This document shows positions 37,268 through 45,803 of a DNA stretch of 47,810 bases, piece after piece. This stretch comes from Chromatiales bacterium (lineage in GTDB: Bacteria; Pseudomonadota; Gammaproteobacteria; JAHELT01), in contig JAHELT010000003.1 of the NCBI GenBank assembly GCA_024644045.1, positions 1 to 47,810 of the forward strand. Reading direction: 5' to 3'. Under the pieces are notes generated by a model. It made no database searches, had not been told where the DNA came from, and saw only the letters and a program-made list of their open reading frames with translations. The first letter of the stretch is position 1, and each line of letters begins with the position of its first letter. The position numbers and the translations under genes are program-made.

Positions 37268-38572
37268 TCACCGCAACCAGCGTGCGATCCCCTCCAGATC
37301 CGTCTCGGCGAGGATTCCCGCCGCCTGTTTGAGGCGCAGCAGATTCAGGATGTAGTCGTAACGCGCGCGTGCATAGTTGCGTTCCGCCAGAAACGTTTCG
37401 CGCAACGCGATGAGCACCTCCACGGACGTCCGGGTGCCCACCTCGAAGCCGGCCTGGGTCGCCTCGGCGCCCGCCTGCGTGGACACCAGTGCCTGACGCA
37501 GCGCGCGCACCCGGCTGATTTCCGCGATCACGCTGAGGTACGCGCTGCGCGCCTGCTGCACGGTCGTGCGGCGTTGTTTCTCGAGGCGTTCACGTGCGGC
37601 GTCGAACTCAGCGCGCGCCTGCTCCACCCGCGAGCCTATGGCGCCGCTGGTGTACAGCGGATAGTTCAACTGGACGCCGATCGAGGCGGTGTTCGATTCG
37701 CCCCGGTTGAATCCGCCGCCGGTGTCCTGGTAGGCGTACTGCGCGACCAGGTCGAGCGTCGGGAAGTTGTCGGATCGGTTGATCTCGATGCCCTGACGCG
37801 CGACCTCGGTAGCATGCCGGGCGCCTGCCAGAGCGCTGTTCTGTTCCTGTGCCGTTGTCACCCATTGCTCGATGTCATCCGGATCGGGCGCGACCAGCGG
37901 CGCATCCTCCGCAAGCCGTTCCAGCTCGTCGTACGGCGTGCCGGTCAGCACCAGCAGCGCCTCGCGGCTCACCGCGAGGATGTTTCTCGCTTCGATCTCC
38001 TGGGCGACCGCCAGATCGAAACGCGCCTGCGCTTCCTTGACGTCGGTAATGGCGATCAGGCCGACCTCGAAGCGGCGCTGCGCTTGCTCCAGCTGCTGGG
38101 CAATGGCCTCCTGCTCGGCGCGCGCGAAATCCAGGGTGTCCCGCGCCGCGAGCACGTTGAAGTAGCCGTCTGCCACGCGCAGGATCAGCGCTTCGTCGGC
38201 GGCGGCGAAGTCCGCCCTCGCCTGTGCCACGCTGGCGTCTACCTGCTCCAGCTGCACCGAGAGATCGCGCCGGTACAGACTCTGGCTGAGCGACAGGCTG
38301 AGACCTGTCTGGGTGTAATCGTCGTCGGTGCTGAAATTGTTGCCGTCCGTGTCGATGTAGGTGTAATCGGCGTTCAGGTCGACCTGCGGACGCAGTGCGG
38401 CGCGTGCCTGCGGGTCGGCTTCCAGGCTGGCGCGCAGCGTTGCCTCGGCGGCGCCGTAGTCGGCGTCGTTGAGCCTGGCGAGCCGATAGATGTCGAACAG
38501 ATCTTCCGCCTGCGTTACGCCGGCACAGAGCGCGGCACCAGCCAGACACAGGCTGAGGGTGATGCCGCGCAT
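37268..38572 (-). CDS. tolC: TolC-family outer membrane channel protein
   Basis: 434 residues. A signal peptide (1-22, LAGAALCAGVTQA) leads to two related halves of outer-membrane efflux protein repeats: PQVDLNADYTYIDTDGNNFS and DYTQTGLSLSLSQSLYRRD in the first, NFPTLDLVAQYAYQDTGGGF and IGVQLNYPLYTSGAI in the second, each followed by long coiled-coil helices (for example RADFAAADEALILRVADGYF, VEQARAEFDAARERLEKQ). It forms the trimeric tunnel-barrel for type I secretion and multidrug efflux. No inner membrane partner is adjacent. Its ATG overlaps the pcm stop by one base. Confidence 0.95.
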   Translation of the reverse strand: MRGITLSLCLAGAALCAGVTQAEDLFDIYRLARLNDADYGAAEATLRASLEADPQARAALRPQVDLNADYTYIDTDGNNFSTDDDYTQTGLSLSLSQSLYRRDLSVQLEQVDASVAQARADFAAADEALILRVADGYFNVLAARDTLDFARAEQEAIAQQLEQAQRRFEVGLIAITDVKEAQARFDLAVAQEIEARNILAVSREALLVLTGTPYDELERLAEDAPLVAPDPDDIEQWVTTAQEQNSALAGARHATEVARQGIEINRSDNFPTLDLVAQYAYQDTGGGFNRGESNTASIGVQLNYPLYTSGAIGSRVEQARAEFDAARERLEKQRRTTVQQARSAYLSVIAEISRVRALRQALVSTQAGAEATQAGFEVGTRTSVEVLIALRETFLAERNYARARYDYILNLLRLKQAAGILAETDLEGIARWLR

Positions 38573-39231
38573 CAGAAGACGAATTCAGGGGCTGGTGTAC
38601 TGTTGACCAGCGGCGCCAGTTCGGTTTCGAACAGGCTGTCGCTCACCCAGTTGTCATCGCTGACGCGTGTCACCAGCATCGCTTCCATGATCGGCTGCCT
38701 CTTCGACCCGCGCACCACGAACAGGCGGCCGCCGGTGCGCAGCGACTGGCGGTAGCGGTCGGGTACACGGGACATAGAACCGGTGATCGCAACGACGTCG
38801 TAGACGCCCGGTTCACCCCAGCCGGTGGCGGCATCCCCGACGTGCAGCGAAACGTTGTTCAGACCGTCACGCTGCAGTTTGCCGCCCGCCGCCTGCGACA
38901 GCTCCGGATAGATCTCCACGCTTTGCACGCTCGCGGCGAGCACGCTCAGGCACGCGGTGATGTATCCGCTGCCCGTGCCGATCTCCAGCACACGGTCGCC
39001 GGCGGTGATCTGCAGGACCTGCAGCATGCGTCCTTCGACGTTGGGATTCATCATTACCTCGCCGTGCCCGATGGGAATGCGCGTATCGCTGTAGGCCAGC
39101 GCCCGGTGAGCCTCTGGTACGTAACGGTCGCGCGGTACGCTCGCCAGCGTGTTCAGGACGCGTTGGTCGAGCACATCCCAGGGCCGGATCTGCTGCTCGA
39201 TCATGTTGTAACGGGCCTGTTCCAAGTCCAT
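38572..39231 (-). CDS. Protein-L-isoaspartate O-methyltransferase family protein
   Basis: 219 residues. N-terminal MDLEQARYNMIEQQIRPWDV, PRDRYVPEAHRALAYSDTRIPIG and the SAM motif I VLEIGTGSGYITACLS, followed by VQSVEIYPELSQAA. It resembles Pcm but belongs to the branch regularly found upstream of tolC. Repair of isoaspartyl residues is the family activity. The conserved (M/V)xSQPxI-like substrate segment is PIGHGEVMMNP, which differs from classic Pcm, so activity is uncertain. ATG at 39231; a longer upstream open frame is Arg-rich and unconserved. Confidence 0.85.
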   Translation of the reverse strand: MDLEQARYNMIEQQIRPWDVLDQRVLNTLASVPRDRYVPEAHRALAYSDTRIPIGHGEVMMNPNVEGRMLQVLQITAGDRVLEIGTGSGYITACLSVLAASVQSVEIYPELSQAAGGKLQRDGLNNVSLHVGDAATGWGEPGVYDVVAITGSMSRVPDRYRQSLRTGGRLFVVRGSKRQPIMEAMLVTRVSDDNWVSDSLFETELAPLVNSTPAPEFVF

Positions 39232-39345
39232 GCGCGATCTCTGGCGAAGGGAAGCGTACGGGTTCGAGCGCCGCGGGCTGCGACGGCGAGGGCGTAACTT
39301 ACCGGTTGCCAATCAAGCTGGCAAGTCGCCCTGGTGTCAGTCCTG

Positions 39346-40416
39346 TCATTTGCGCAGACCGAGCGGGTCGGCGGGGTCGATGTGATCCATGAAGGGGATT
39401 CGGCGGTCCGTGTGGGTGAGCTGATACACCAGCCCCAGCCAGTTGTTTACCAGCGCCTTGCCGGTATCCGTCCAGGTGTTGTCCAGCAGCGGCTCGAGCT
39501 CGGTTTCGGGCAGTTGCGGCGGGGGCCGGCTCGACGCGCGGGCATCTTTCAGCTGCTGCTCGTAAGCACGCAGGACGGCCTGCGCCTCGGCGCTGAAATA
39601 GTGCTCGGGAAACGGCGGGTAGTCACGATGCTGGCCGCTGGCGAAGCGTCCGACTTCGCGCTTGAACTCCTTGAACAGGCTGTTGATGTCGTACTCGGGG
39701 TGCCCTTGAAAATACACGCTGCGGAACTGATCTTCGCTGACCGCCAGATACACGCCGGCCTCGGTGCTGTCGGCGAGTACGGTCAGCCCCGCTTCCTCGA
39801 ACGCGTGGCGCGGCATGTCGTACACATGGGAATGCGGTCCGTCGAAGCGCGTGTTCACGTCCAGCAGCAGAGGATGCTGAACGCCGGTCACGCGGTGCTC
39901 GTAGACGCCCCAGCGCTTGCTGGGCAGTTTCTCGCGATACTTGCCGTGATACGCCTGCAGCGCCGCGTGCGTGGCGAGGCAGGAATACAGCGTGGAGCAA
40001 ACCACTTCACGCGCCCAGGTCATGACCTCCACCAGCGGTCGCCAGAACGGCTCCGCCGTCAGATCCGCTTCGATCGGGTTGGCCCCGGTGATGATCAGCG
40101 CGTCCAGACCTTCCTCGCGAATCCTATCGAAGGTCACGTAGTACTTCGCAACGTGCTCGGCGGCGAGCCCTTCGCGCGGCACCCCGTCGCACGTGAAGGG
40201 GTGCACATAGAACTGCGCGATTCGGTTGCAGGAACCGACCAGCCGCAGAAACTGGCGCTCGGTTGCCTCGAGCGCCGCGTCCGGCATCAGGTTCAACAGA
40301 CCGACGTGCAGCTCGCGGATGTCCTGCGAGCGGGCGCGTTCGCGCGTCAGCACTTCCTGACCGTTGTCGCGCAGGCGCTGGAAACTCGGCAGGCTGGTAT
40401 TGGCGACTAGTGGCAT
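39346..40416 (-). CDS. metA: Homoserine O-succinyltransferase (MetA family)
   Basis: First step of methionine synthesis, acylation of homoserine. 356 residues of the glutamine-amidotransferase-like MetA family: RELHVGLLNLMPDAALEATE, ITGANPIE, the catalytic cysteine C146 in TLYSCLATHAAL, and H239/E241 in YFQGHPEYD. ATG at 40416 chosen because MPLVANTSLPSFQRL is the family N-terminus; the open frame continues 33 codons upstream into the next gene. Whether succinyl- or acetyl-CoA is used cannot be told from length alone. Confidence 0.92.
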   Translation of the reverse strand: MPLVANTSLPSFQRLRDNGQEVLTRERARSQDIRELHVGLLNLMPDAALEATERQFLRLVGSCNRIAQFYVHPFTCDGVPREGLAAEHVAKYYVTFDRIREEGLDALIITGANPIEADLTAEPFWRPLVEVMTWAREVVCSTLYSCLATHAALQAYHGKYREKLPSKRWGVYEHRVTGVQHPLLLDVNTRFDGPHSHVYDMPRHAFEEAGLTVLADSTEAGVYLAVSEDQFRSVYFQGHPEYDINSLFKEFKREVGRFASGQHRDYPPFPEHYFSAEAQAVLRAYEQQLKDARASSRPPPQLPETELEPLLDNTWTDTGKALVNNWLGLVYQLTHTDRRIPFMDHIDPADPLGLRK

Positions 40417-40444
40417 GGATCGGTAACCGGGTGTGCGCCCGAAT

Positions 40445-41272
40445 CTACAACGCTCGATCCACCAATGCCAGCACGTCCGCTTCGTCCCGCACTGCCTCGA
40501 TATCCTTCGCCTCAACGGTGCACCCGAAGCGCTGTGCGATCGAGGCGTACAACGGTCTGCGGTGGGCCACCAGGTGCGGAAAAATCCAGCGCACGAACGC
40601 GTCCGGATTCACGTCGTCACTGCTGCTCAAAGCCTGCTCGCGCAGATAGATCGCCAGCTGGGCGTCGAGAAACGCCTCCTGGTAGTACATCGGTTTGGGG
40701 TAGTCCACCTGGCGCTGAACGAGCATTTCCTCGAGACTTTCGTCTGCGTGGATGTAGACAATCAGGGTGTGCTCGCCGAGATGCGCGATGGTTTCCTCAT
40801 CGTTCAGCTCACACACGCTGCCACCGGCATCGTTGACAAACTTGGAGTAGCCGTAGATGTCGCGGGCTTTCTGAATGAACTCGCCGATCTCACGCATGGC
40901 GGCGATCTCGGCCTGCCGGTGCAGCGACTGCCGGCGCTTGAACTCCTGCAGACCCAGCCCGCCCAGGCGCGGATCGCCCAGCTTGCCGACAAAGGAGGAC
41001 AGCGGCGCCAGATTGTCTACGGTGATGTTGTTGGCAATATAGATCGAGTCGCTGCGCAGCAGCTCGCGCAGGAACGGTATCTGCATTGCCTGCTTCTTGA
41101 TGTTGTCCAGGATCGGTTCGCTGAGATACTTGGTGCCGATGCGGTAGTCGCCGGAGTAGTGGAACCAGGTCGACTTCGGCAGCTTGCTGGCCAGCGTTGT
41201 CTTCCCGACGCCGGACATGCCCATGAAAGTCAGCGCTTTTTCCTTCCAGGCGCGGAACTCACGGCGTTTCAT
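40445..41272 (-). CDS. P-loop NTPase/kinase-like protein of unknown function
   Basis: 275 residues, soluble, starting MKRREFRAWKEKALTFMGMS. Walker A GMSGVGKTT at about 18-26; a likely Walker B hydrophobic strand (HTLIVYIHAD) and lid-like basic regions. Conserved-looking, polar, aromatic segments such as FHYSGDYRIGTKYL and VNDAGGSVCELNDEE resemble small-molecule or protein kinases of the P-loop class, but I cannot name the family. ATG 41272 or GTG 41278 are possible starts. The ATG overlaps the stop of a small upstream ORF (ATGA), and metA follows 28 bases downstream. Substrate unknown. Confidence 0.75.
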   Translation of the reverse strand: MKRREFRAWKEKALTFMGMSGVGKTTLASKLPKSTWFHYSGDYRIGTKYLSEPILDNIKKQAMQIPFLRELLRSDSIYIANNITVDNLAPLSSFVGKLGDPRLGGLGLQEFKRRQSLHRQAEIAAMREIGEFIQKARDIYGYSKFVNDAGGSVCELNDEETIAHLGEHTLIVYIHADESLEEMLVQRQVDYPKPMYYQEAFLDAQLAIYLREQALSSSDDVNPDAFVRWIFPHLVAHRRPLYASIAQRFGCTVEAKDIEAVRDEADVLALVDRAL

Positions 41273-41406
41273 GCGCACGCCAGACCCTCCCGCGGCTCCA
41301 GGGGTGCGCGCCGGACGCCCGGCCCTGCCCCCCGCGCGTTGCGGCGCAGGGCTTTCCGGAATTGCAGCCGCACGTCCAAACCGTTGTCCTCCAGCGCGCG
41401 GATCAT
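41269..41406 (-). CDS. Possible 45-residue protein coupled to the P-loop gene
   Basis: ATG at 41406 to TGA at 41269, whose last bases overlap the ATG of the P-loop gene (ATGA). Codons are strongly GC in third position and the translation (MIRALEDNGLDVRLQFRKAL) looks like an amphipathic helix with normal composition; the later part (GAGPGVRRAPLEPREGL) is less convincing. The frame stays open upstream into the 3' end of thiD, so it could be the 3' end of a broken gene. No ribosome site is evident. Confidence 0.35.
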   Translation of the reverse strand: MIRALEDNGLDVRLQFRKALRRNARGAGPGVRRAPLEPREGLACA

Positions 41407-41440
41407 CCGCAGCGCGCGGTTGCAGGATGGTGTACCCGGT

Positions 41441-42250
41441 TTACTCCGGGAAATGCTGCAGCGGCCCGTGGCCCGAGCCGATGCCCAGATGCACGCCGGC
41501 TTCTATGGCGCGTGCTACATACCGCTTGGCTTCGTCGATCGCCTGCTGCAGCGGCTTCCCGCAGGCGAGACCGGCGGCGATTGCCGAGGCCAGGGTGCAG
41601 CCGGTGCCGTGCGTATTCTTGCTCGGGATACGGGTCGCTGAAAACACCCGGTAGCAATCGCCGTCGAAGAACACGTCGTTCGCGCTTTCGCCGGCGCCCG
41701 GCAGATCGCCGCCCTTGACCAGCACATTACGCGCGCCCTGGGCCAGGATCACCGCTGCCGCTTCGCGCATGCCGTCGAGGTCGGCGATCTCGCTTGCGGC
41801 CAGCACGCTCGCTTCGTGGTGGTTCGGCGTGACCAGGTAGGCCAGCGGCAAGAGTCTGCTGCGCAGCGCTTCGCCGGCATTTTCGGGCAGCAGCCGGTCC
41901 CCACCCTTCGCGACCATCACCGGGTCCAGTACCAGGCGCTCGATACCGTAGTGCACCGCGCGTTCGGCCACGCAGTCGATCACGTCCACGCTGCCCAGCA
42001 TGCCGACCTTCCAGACCCGCGCCCCTATATCCGTCATCACCGAGTCGATCTGCCGGGCGACGAAATCCGCCGCAATCGGGTACACGCCCTGAACACCGAG
42101 CGTGTTCTGAGCCGTCAGCGCGGTGATCGCCGTGGCCGCGTAGGCGCCGCGTGCCGCAATCGCTTTCAGGTCTGCCTGTATCCCGGCGCCGCCGCCCGAA
42201 TCGGAACCCGCGATCGCCAGCACCACCGGCAGGGTGTTCTGCGAAGTCAT
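41441..42250 (-). CDS. thiD: Hydroxymethylpyrimidine/phosphomethylpyrimidine kinase
   Basis: Two sequential phosphorylations of HMP to HMP-PP for thiamine synthesis. 269 residues of the ribokinase fold: AIAGSDSGGGAGIQADLK start, TAITALTAQNTLGVQG, VLDPVMVAKGGDRLL, TPNHHEASVL, VLVKGGDLPG and the catalytic GTGCTLASAIAA loop. The start overlaps the stop of the transporter binding-protein gene by 4 bases, so it is the last gene of the TPP-riboswitch operon. Confidence 0.97.
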   Translation of the reverse strand: MTSQNTLPVVLAIAGSDSGGGAGIQADLKAIAARGAYAATAITALTAQNTLGVQGVYPIAADFVARQIDSVMTDIGARVWKVGMLGSVDVIDCVAERAVHYGIERLVLDPVMVAKGGDRLLPENAGEALRSRLLPLAYLVTPNHHEASVLAASEIADLDGMREAAAVILAQGARNVLVKGGDLPGAGESANDVFFDGDCYRVFSATRIPSKNTHGTGCTLASAIAAGLACGKPLQQAIDEAKRYVARAIEAGVHLGIGSGHGPLQHFPE

Positions 42251-43197
42251 CGGCGGACCGCAAACAGGTCGACCGCGTACTCGCTCAGCGGCGGCACTTT
42301 CGTCAACAGCTTCTGCTCGACGAGAAACGCGGCCATGCGCTGGTAGCGGCCGGTATCGAGCGCCGCCGGGCGCAGCGCGAACCGGGGCAGGGTGTCGCGC
42401 CAGGCGCGCCGGTTGAGCTCGTCGTCGAGCGCGGTGTCGGTTCTGGCGAACAGCGCCCAGCTCTCCTCGGGGTGATTGACGATGAAGTGGGTAGCGCGTT
42501 CGACCGCGGCAACAAACGCGCTCAGCGCGGGCTTGCCGAGTGCGTTCCTGTGGGCCACGAAGATCAACTCGTCGTAAGCGGGAACGCCGTGCTCCTCGAC
42601 GAAGAACGCGCGTCCCGGACGTTTCTCGAGGTCCATCTGGTTCAGCTCGAAGTTGCGGAACGCGCCGATCACCGCGTCCACCTTACCGGCGATCAGCGCG
42701 GGCGACAGCGAGAAGTTCACGTTGACCAGGGTCACGTCGCCGAGCGTCAGCCCCTGCCGGGCGAGCATTGCTTTGAGCAGCGCGTCCTCGAAGCCGCCGA
42801 CGGAAAATCCCACTTTGCGCCCCTTGAGGTCAGCCAGGCTGCGCACCGGTCCGTCCGCCAGCACCACCAGCGAATTCAGCGGTGTGCCGACCAGCGTACC
42901 GATGCGCACCAGCGGCAGTCCCTGCTCGACCTGGACGTGCAGCTGCGGCTGATAGGAGACGGCGATGTCGACCTTGCCCGCGGCGACGAACTTGGGCGGG
43001 TTGTTCGGATCCGCCGGCGCGATCAGCTCGACGGTCAGTCCGGCGTCGGCGAAGTAGCCCTTTTCGTGCGCTACGATCAGCGGGCCGTGATCCGGGTTCA
43101 CGAACCAGTCGAGCATCACCGTGAGCTGCTCGGCGGCGGCCGGGTACGGCAACAAGCTGTTTGCGAGCAGTAATGCGACCAACGTTCTGAATACCAC
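42247..43197 (-). CDS. thiY: ABC transporter substrate-binding protein for thiamine precursor (ThiY-like)
   Basis: 316 residues. A signal peptide (1-22, LLLANSLLPYPAAA) leads into an NMT1/THI5-like periplasmic binding fold: LTVMLDWFVNPDHGPLIVAHEKGYF, GKVDIAVSYQPQLHVQ, LKGRKVGFSVGGFED and VDAVIGAFRNFE. The DWxxNPDHxP segment is typical of pyrimidine-precursor binding proteins (ThiY). GTG start with a GAGGAGA ribosome site, its start overlapping the permease stop. Ligand is probably HMP or formylaminopyrimidine, by riboswitch and ThiD context. Confidence 0.9.
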   Translation of the reverse strand: MVFRTLVALLLANSLLPYPAAAEQLTVMLDWFVNPDHGPLIVAHEKGYFADAGLTVELIAPADPNNPPKFVAAGKVDIAVSYQPQLHVQVEQGLPLVRIGTLVGTPLNSLVVLADGPVRSLADLKGRKVGFSVGGFEDALLKAMLARQGLTLGDVTLVNVNFSLSPALIAGKVDAVIGAFRNFELNQMDLEKRPGRAFFVEEHGVPAYDELIFVAHRNALGKPALSAFVAAVERATHFIVNHPEESWALFARTDTALDDELNRRAWRDTLPRFALRPAALDTGRYQRMAAFLVEQKLLTKVPPLSEYAVDLFAVRR

Positions 43198-43964
43198 TAT
43201 TGATTCTCCTCTTCGTCATCCGCCAGCGTCTGGCGATGCCAGGGCAGTGCCCGTTTCAGTGCATAGTCCACGGAAAAATAGAGCGCCAGCGAAATCGTCG
43301 CCAGGGTGACCAGCGCTGCGAACATCAGGTCGATCTGCATGCGCCCGTTAGCGTGCAGCATAAGGTAGCCCAGCCCGGCGCTGGAGCCTACCCACTCGCC
43401 CACCACCGCCCCGATCGGAGCCACCGCGGTGGCTACCCGCAGTCCGCTGGCGGCGGCCGGCAGCGCGGCCGGCAGCCGGATCGAGCGCAGCAGGTTGCCC
43501 GGCGTGGCGCGCATGGTGGCCGCGAGCTCGAGCCAGCCCCGCGGCGTGTGCCGCAGACCGTCGAAGCAGGCGGCGGTGACCGGAAAGTAGATGATCAGCA
43601 CCGCCATGGCGATCTTGGAGGCCATGCCGTAACCCAGCCACAACATCAGGATCGGGGCGAGCGCGAACACCGGCATCGCCTGGCTGACGACCAGCACCGG
43701 CAACAGCCAGCGACGCACGCTGCGCCAGCTGCTTAGCGACAGCGCGCTGCCGAAGCCCAGCAGGCTGCCCAGCAGCAGCCCGCTCACGATTTCCACCACG
43801 GTGGTGCTCGCGTGGTGCGCCAGCGTGCCGGCATGCGCAACGAAGGCCGCCGCCACCGCCACCGGCGCCGGCAGGATGTAACCCGGCGCCTGGGTCAGCC
43901 ACACGATGCCCTGCCAGGCCAGCAGGAGTCCGGCGAAGGTCATGAGGCGGCGCGCAGCAATCAT
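43197..43964 (-). CDS. thiX: ABC transporter permease for thiamine precursor (ThiX-like)
   Basis: 255 residues with about six membrane helices; BPD-type permease signature EWVGSSAGLGYLM (the EAA-loop equivalent reads RATPGNLLRSIRLPAALPAAASGLRVATAVAPIGAV). Starts MIAARRLMTFAGLLLAWQGI. Overlaps the ATPase gene by 4 bases and the binding-protein gene by 1, so ThiZ-ThiX-ThiY are tightly coupled. Moves pyrimidine precursor across the inner membrane. Confidence 0.9.
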   Translation of the reverse strand: MIAARRLMTFAGLLLAWQGIVWLTQAPGYILPAPVAVAAAFVAHAGTLAHHASTTVVEIVSGLLLGSLLGFGSALSLSSWRSVRRWLLPVLVVSQAMPVFALAPILMLWLGYGMASKIAMAVLIIYFPVTAACFDGLRHTPRGWLELAATMRATPGNLLRSIRLPAALPAAASGLRVATAVAPIGAVVGEWVGSSAGLGYLMLHANGRMQIDLMFAALVTLATISLALYFSVDYALKRALPWHRQTLADDEEENQ

Positions 43965-44716
43965 GGCACGCTCGCGCTCAGTTGCCCCAGCAGGCGTGCC
44001 TGCAGCGCGAGCAATTGCTCGTCGCCCGCCGGACGCGGCGCCGGTCCGCGCGGCCTCAGCGGCTCGCTCAGGTTCGCCGGGCGCCCGTCCAGCGTATAGA
44101 TCGCATCACCCAGCCGCAGGGCTTCCAGCGGATCGTGCGTGATCAGCAGCAGCGTGCGTTCATGCAGCAGACGCGCGGCGAGGTTCTGCAGGTCCAGCCG
44201 GGTGATCGCATCCAGGGCCGAGAACGGCTCGTCCATCAGCACCACGGGCTGATCTTCCATCAGCGTGCGGGCGATCGCCGCCCTCTGACGCATGCCGCAG
44301 GACAGCTCGCCCGGCGCCGCCCGTGCGCTACCGCGCAGACCGACGTCGCCGAGCAACCGGGTGGCGCGGTCCCGGACCTCGGGCCGGTTGTGCGAGCGAT
44401 CGCGCAAACGATGCCCCAGGGTGACGTTGTCCAGTACGTTCAACCACGGCAGCAGCAGATCTTCCTGCGCCATGTAGGCCACGCGCCCGGTCAGCGGCAG
44501 ATGATCGCTGCATTCGATCTGCAGTTCGCAGACGCTGGCGCTCAGCAGCTGCGCCAGCGCCCGCAGCAGCGACGATTTACCGCTCCCGCTGCGCCCCAGC
44601 AGGCACGTGCACCGTGCGGCCTCGAGCTTCAAGCTGAACCCGCTGAAGATCAGGCTGTCCGCATAGGCGAGGCGCGCGATGCGCACGTGCACGCCCGGAG
44701 GCGCGGCCGCACTCAT
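43961..44716 (-). CDS. thiZ: ABC transporter ATP-binding protein for thiamine precursor (ThiZ-like)
   Basis: 251 residues. Walker A GRSGSGKSS, Q-loop YMAQEDLLLPWLN, signature ELSCGMRQRAAIARTL (Cys replaces the usual Gly of LSGGM), Walker B VVLMDEPFSALDA and H-loop ITHDP. The ATG at 44716 is preceded only by weak ribosome-site sequence; an in-frame TTG at 44737 lies closer to the riboswitch. First gene after the TPP riboswitch. Confidence 0.9.
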   Translation of the reverse strand: MSAAAPPGVHVRIARLAYADSLIFSGFSLKLEAARCTCLLGRSGSGKSSLLRALAQLLSASVCELQIECSDHLPLTGRVAYMAQEDLLLPWLNVLDNVTLGHRLRDRSHNRPEVRDRATRLLGDVGLRGSARAAPGELSCGMRQRAAIARTLMEDQPVVLMDEPFSALDAITRLDLQNLAARLLHERTLLLITHDPLEALRLGDAIYTLDGRPANLSEPLRPRGPAPRPAGDEQLLALQARLLGQLSASVP

Positions 44717-44773
44717 GGCGCGGGCTGCAGACTGCAACCGGCGGGTGAAAAGCAGAAGCAGCGACTCGGCATG

Positions 44774-44862
44774 TGTTCCCTACGCCAGTATTAACCGGAT
44801 CAGGTACAACGGGTTGCGCTGACGCGCTCTCAGCGGCATCGCCTCGCGATGCGGCACCCCGA
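44774..44862 (-). promoter_or_regulatory. TPP (THI-box) riboswitch
   Basis: Read on the minus strand: GGGGTGC at the start, CTGAGA at 44833-44828, and the highly conserved 3' part ACCTGATCCGGTTAATACTG followed by GCGTAGGGAA at about 44805-44777. Both P1 strands (GGGGTGC region and TAGGGA region) and the pyrimidine- and pyrophosphate-binding helices can be seen. Binding of thiamine pyrophosphate would turn off the downstream transporter-thiD operon; the expression platform in the about 57 bases before thiZ has no clear terminator, so translational control is likelier. Confidence 0.97.
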
Positions 44863-44900
44863 CAAGATGCCTGCCCCCGGCGGGGTCAGGCCGATGCGGC

Positions 44901-44909
44901 ACTATACCA
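44901..44909 (-). promoter_or_regulatory. Extended -10 promoter of the thi operon
   Basis: TGGTATAGT on the minus strand is a TGN-extended -10 element, 39 bases before the riboswitch 5' end. No good -35 is seen, which an extended -10 can tolerate. Confidence 0.5.
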
Positions 44910-44967
44910 GAGCAGGACCGCGCTCATGTAACCCGGCGCGGCGACGCGGTGCGCGGCTGCCCGGCGA

Positions 44968-45699
44968 TCAGTAGTCGCGGCGCGGGGAGGTGTACCCGCT
45001 GCCGGAGAACGCGAACGGCGGCACGCGGCCGACCAGTTCCTCGATCAGCATCAGCTCGGTGTCGGTGTGATTAATGAAAGGTGCCGGCTGGATGCGCTGC
45101 CCGAGCGGGCCGCCGGCGGTGATGTAACGCGGTGCGTCGTGATGCAGCGAGGTGATTGCCTCGCGGCTGGTCGTGTCGTTGGCCGCCTCCAGATCCACGA
45201 CGCCGTAACAGGTGCAGACGTAGCTTCTTTCGGGCTCGGACTCGACGTAGATGCCGGTCCCGCGAATGCCGATGCTCGCCGTCGTGGTTACGATGCGGTG
45301 TTCGGATTGACCGAACACCGACAAAACGCGCCCCGTCACCACGCGCAGTGTATTGACCAGCTGATTGCCGCTGAGCTGCAGGCGGCTGTTGGAACGCAGG
45401 ATAAACGCATCCTTGCCGACGGCGAAGATCATGCGGCTGTTGCGTTCGGTTTCGAGCAGAGAATTCGGCCGCACCTGAGTATCCAGATTGGCGCGTGCGC
45501 CGTCGACCGTCGCTGTTCCCTTGATCTCGTAGATCGACTTGCCCGGCGGCAGTTCCCGCGGCACTTTCCCCGCGCCATGAGCAGCTCGCATCAACGCGGC
45601 GGACGTGCCGGTTGCGAACAGTCCGGCGGCCAGCGCACGAATCAGAAACTCACGCCGTTGGTCTTCCAGCCTTTCGAGCTTGTCGGGATTCCAGGGCAT
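44968..45699 (-). CDS. FecR-domain protein with Tat-type signal
   Basis: 243 residues. N-terminal QRREFLIRALAAGLFATG is a twin-arginine-type export signal (RREFL plus hydrophobic core), preceded by an unusual charged leader MPWNPDKLERLED. A FecR-type beta domain follows, with KGTATVDG, SRMIFAVGKDAFILRSNSRL and the characteristic TASIGIRGTGIYVE segment, then a tail with two cysteines (VCTCYG). No sigma factor or TonB receptor is nearby, so it is not a FecIR signalling pair. AAGGAC ribosome site before the ATG. It lies behind a broken gene and a small membrane protein, on the same strand. Function unknown. Confidence 0.8.
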   Translation of the reverse strand: MPWNPDKLERLEDQRREFLIRALAAGLFATGTSAALMRAAHGAGKVPRELPPGKSIYEIKGTATVDGARANLDTQVRPNSLLETERNSRMIFAVGKDAFILRSNSRLQLSGNQLVNTLRVVTGRVLSVFGQSEHRIVTTTASIGIRGTGIYVESEPERSYVCTCYGVVDLEAANDTTSREAITSLHHDAPRYITAGGPLGQRIQPAPFINHTDTELMLIEELVGRVPPFAFSGSGYTSPRRDY

Positions 45700-45803
45700 C
45701 GAACGTCCTTTTGCAGAACCGGGCACGGTCGTCGGGAAATGTAGCATAGCGCGCGGCGGCGTGTATATTTGCACCCGGCCGTTCGCTGGCGCGCTGGAGA
45801 CGG

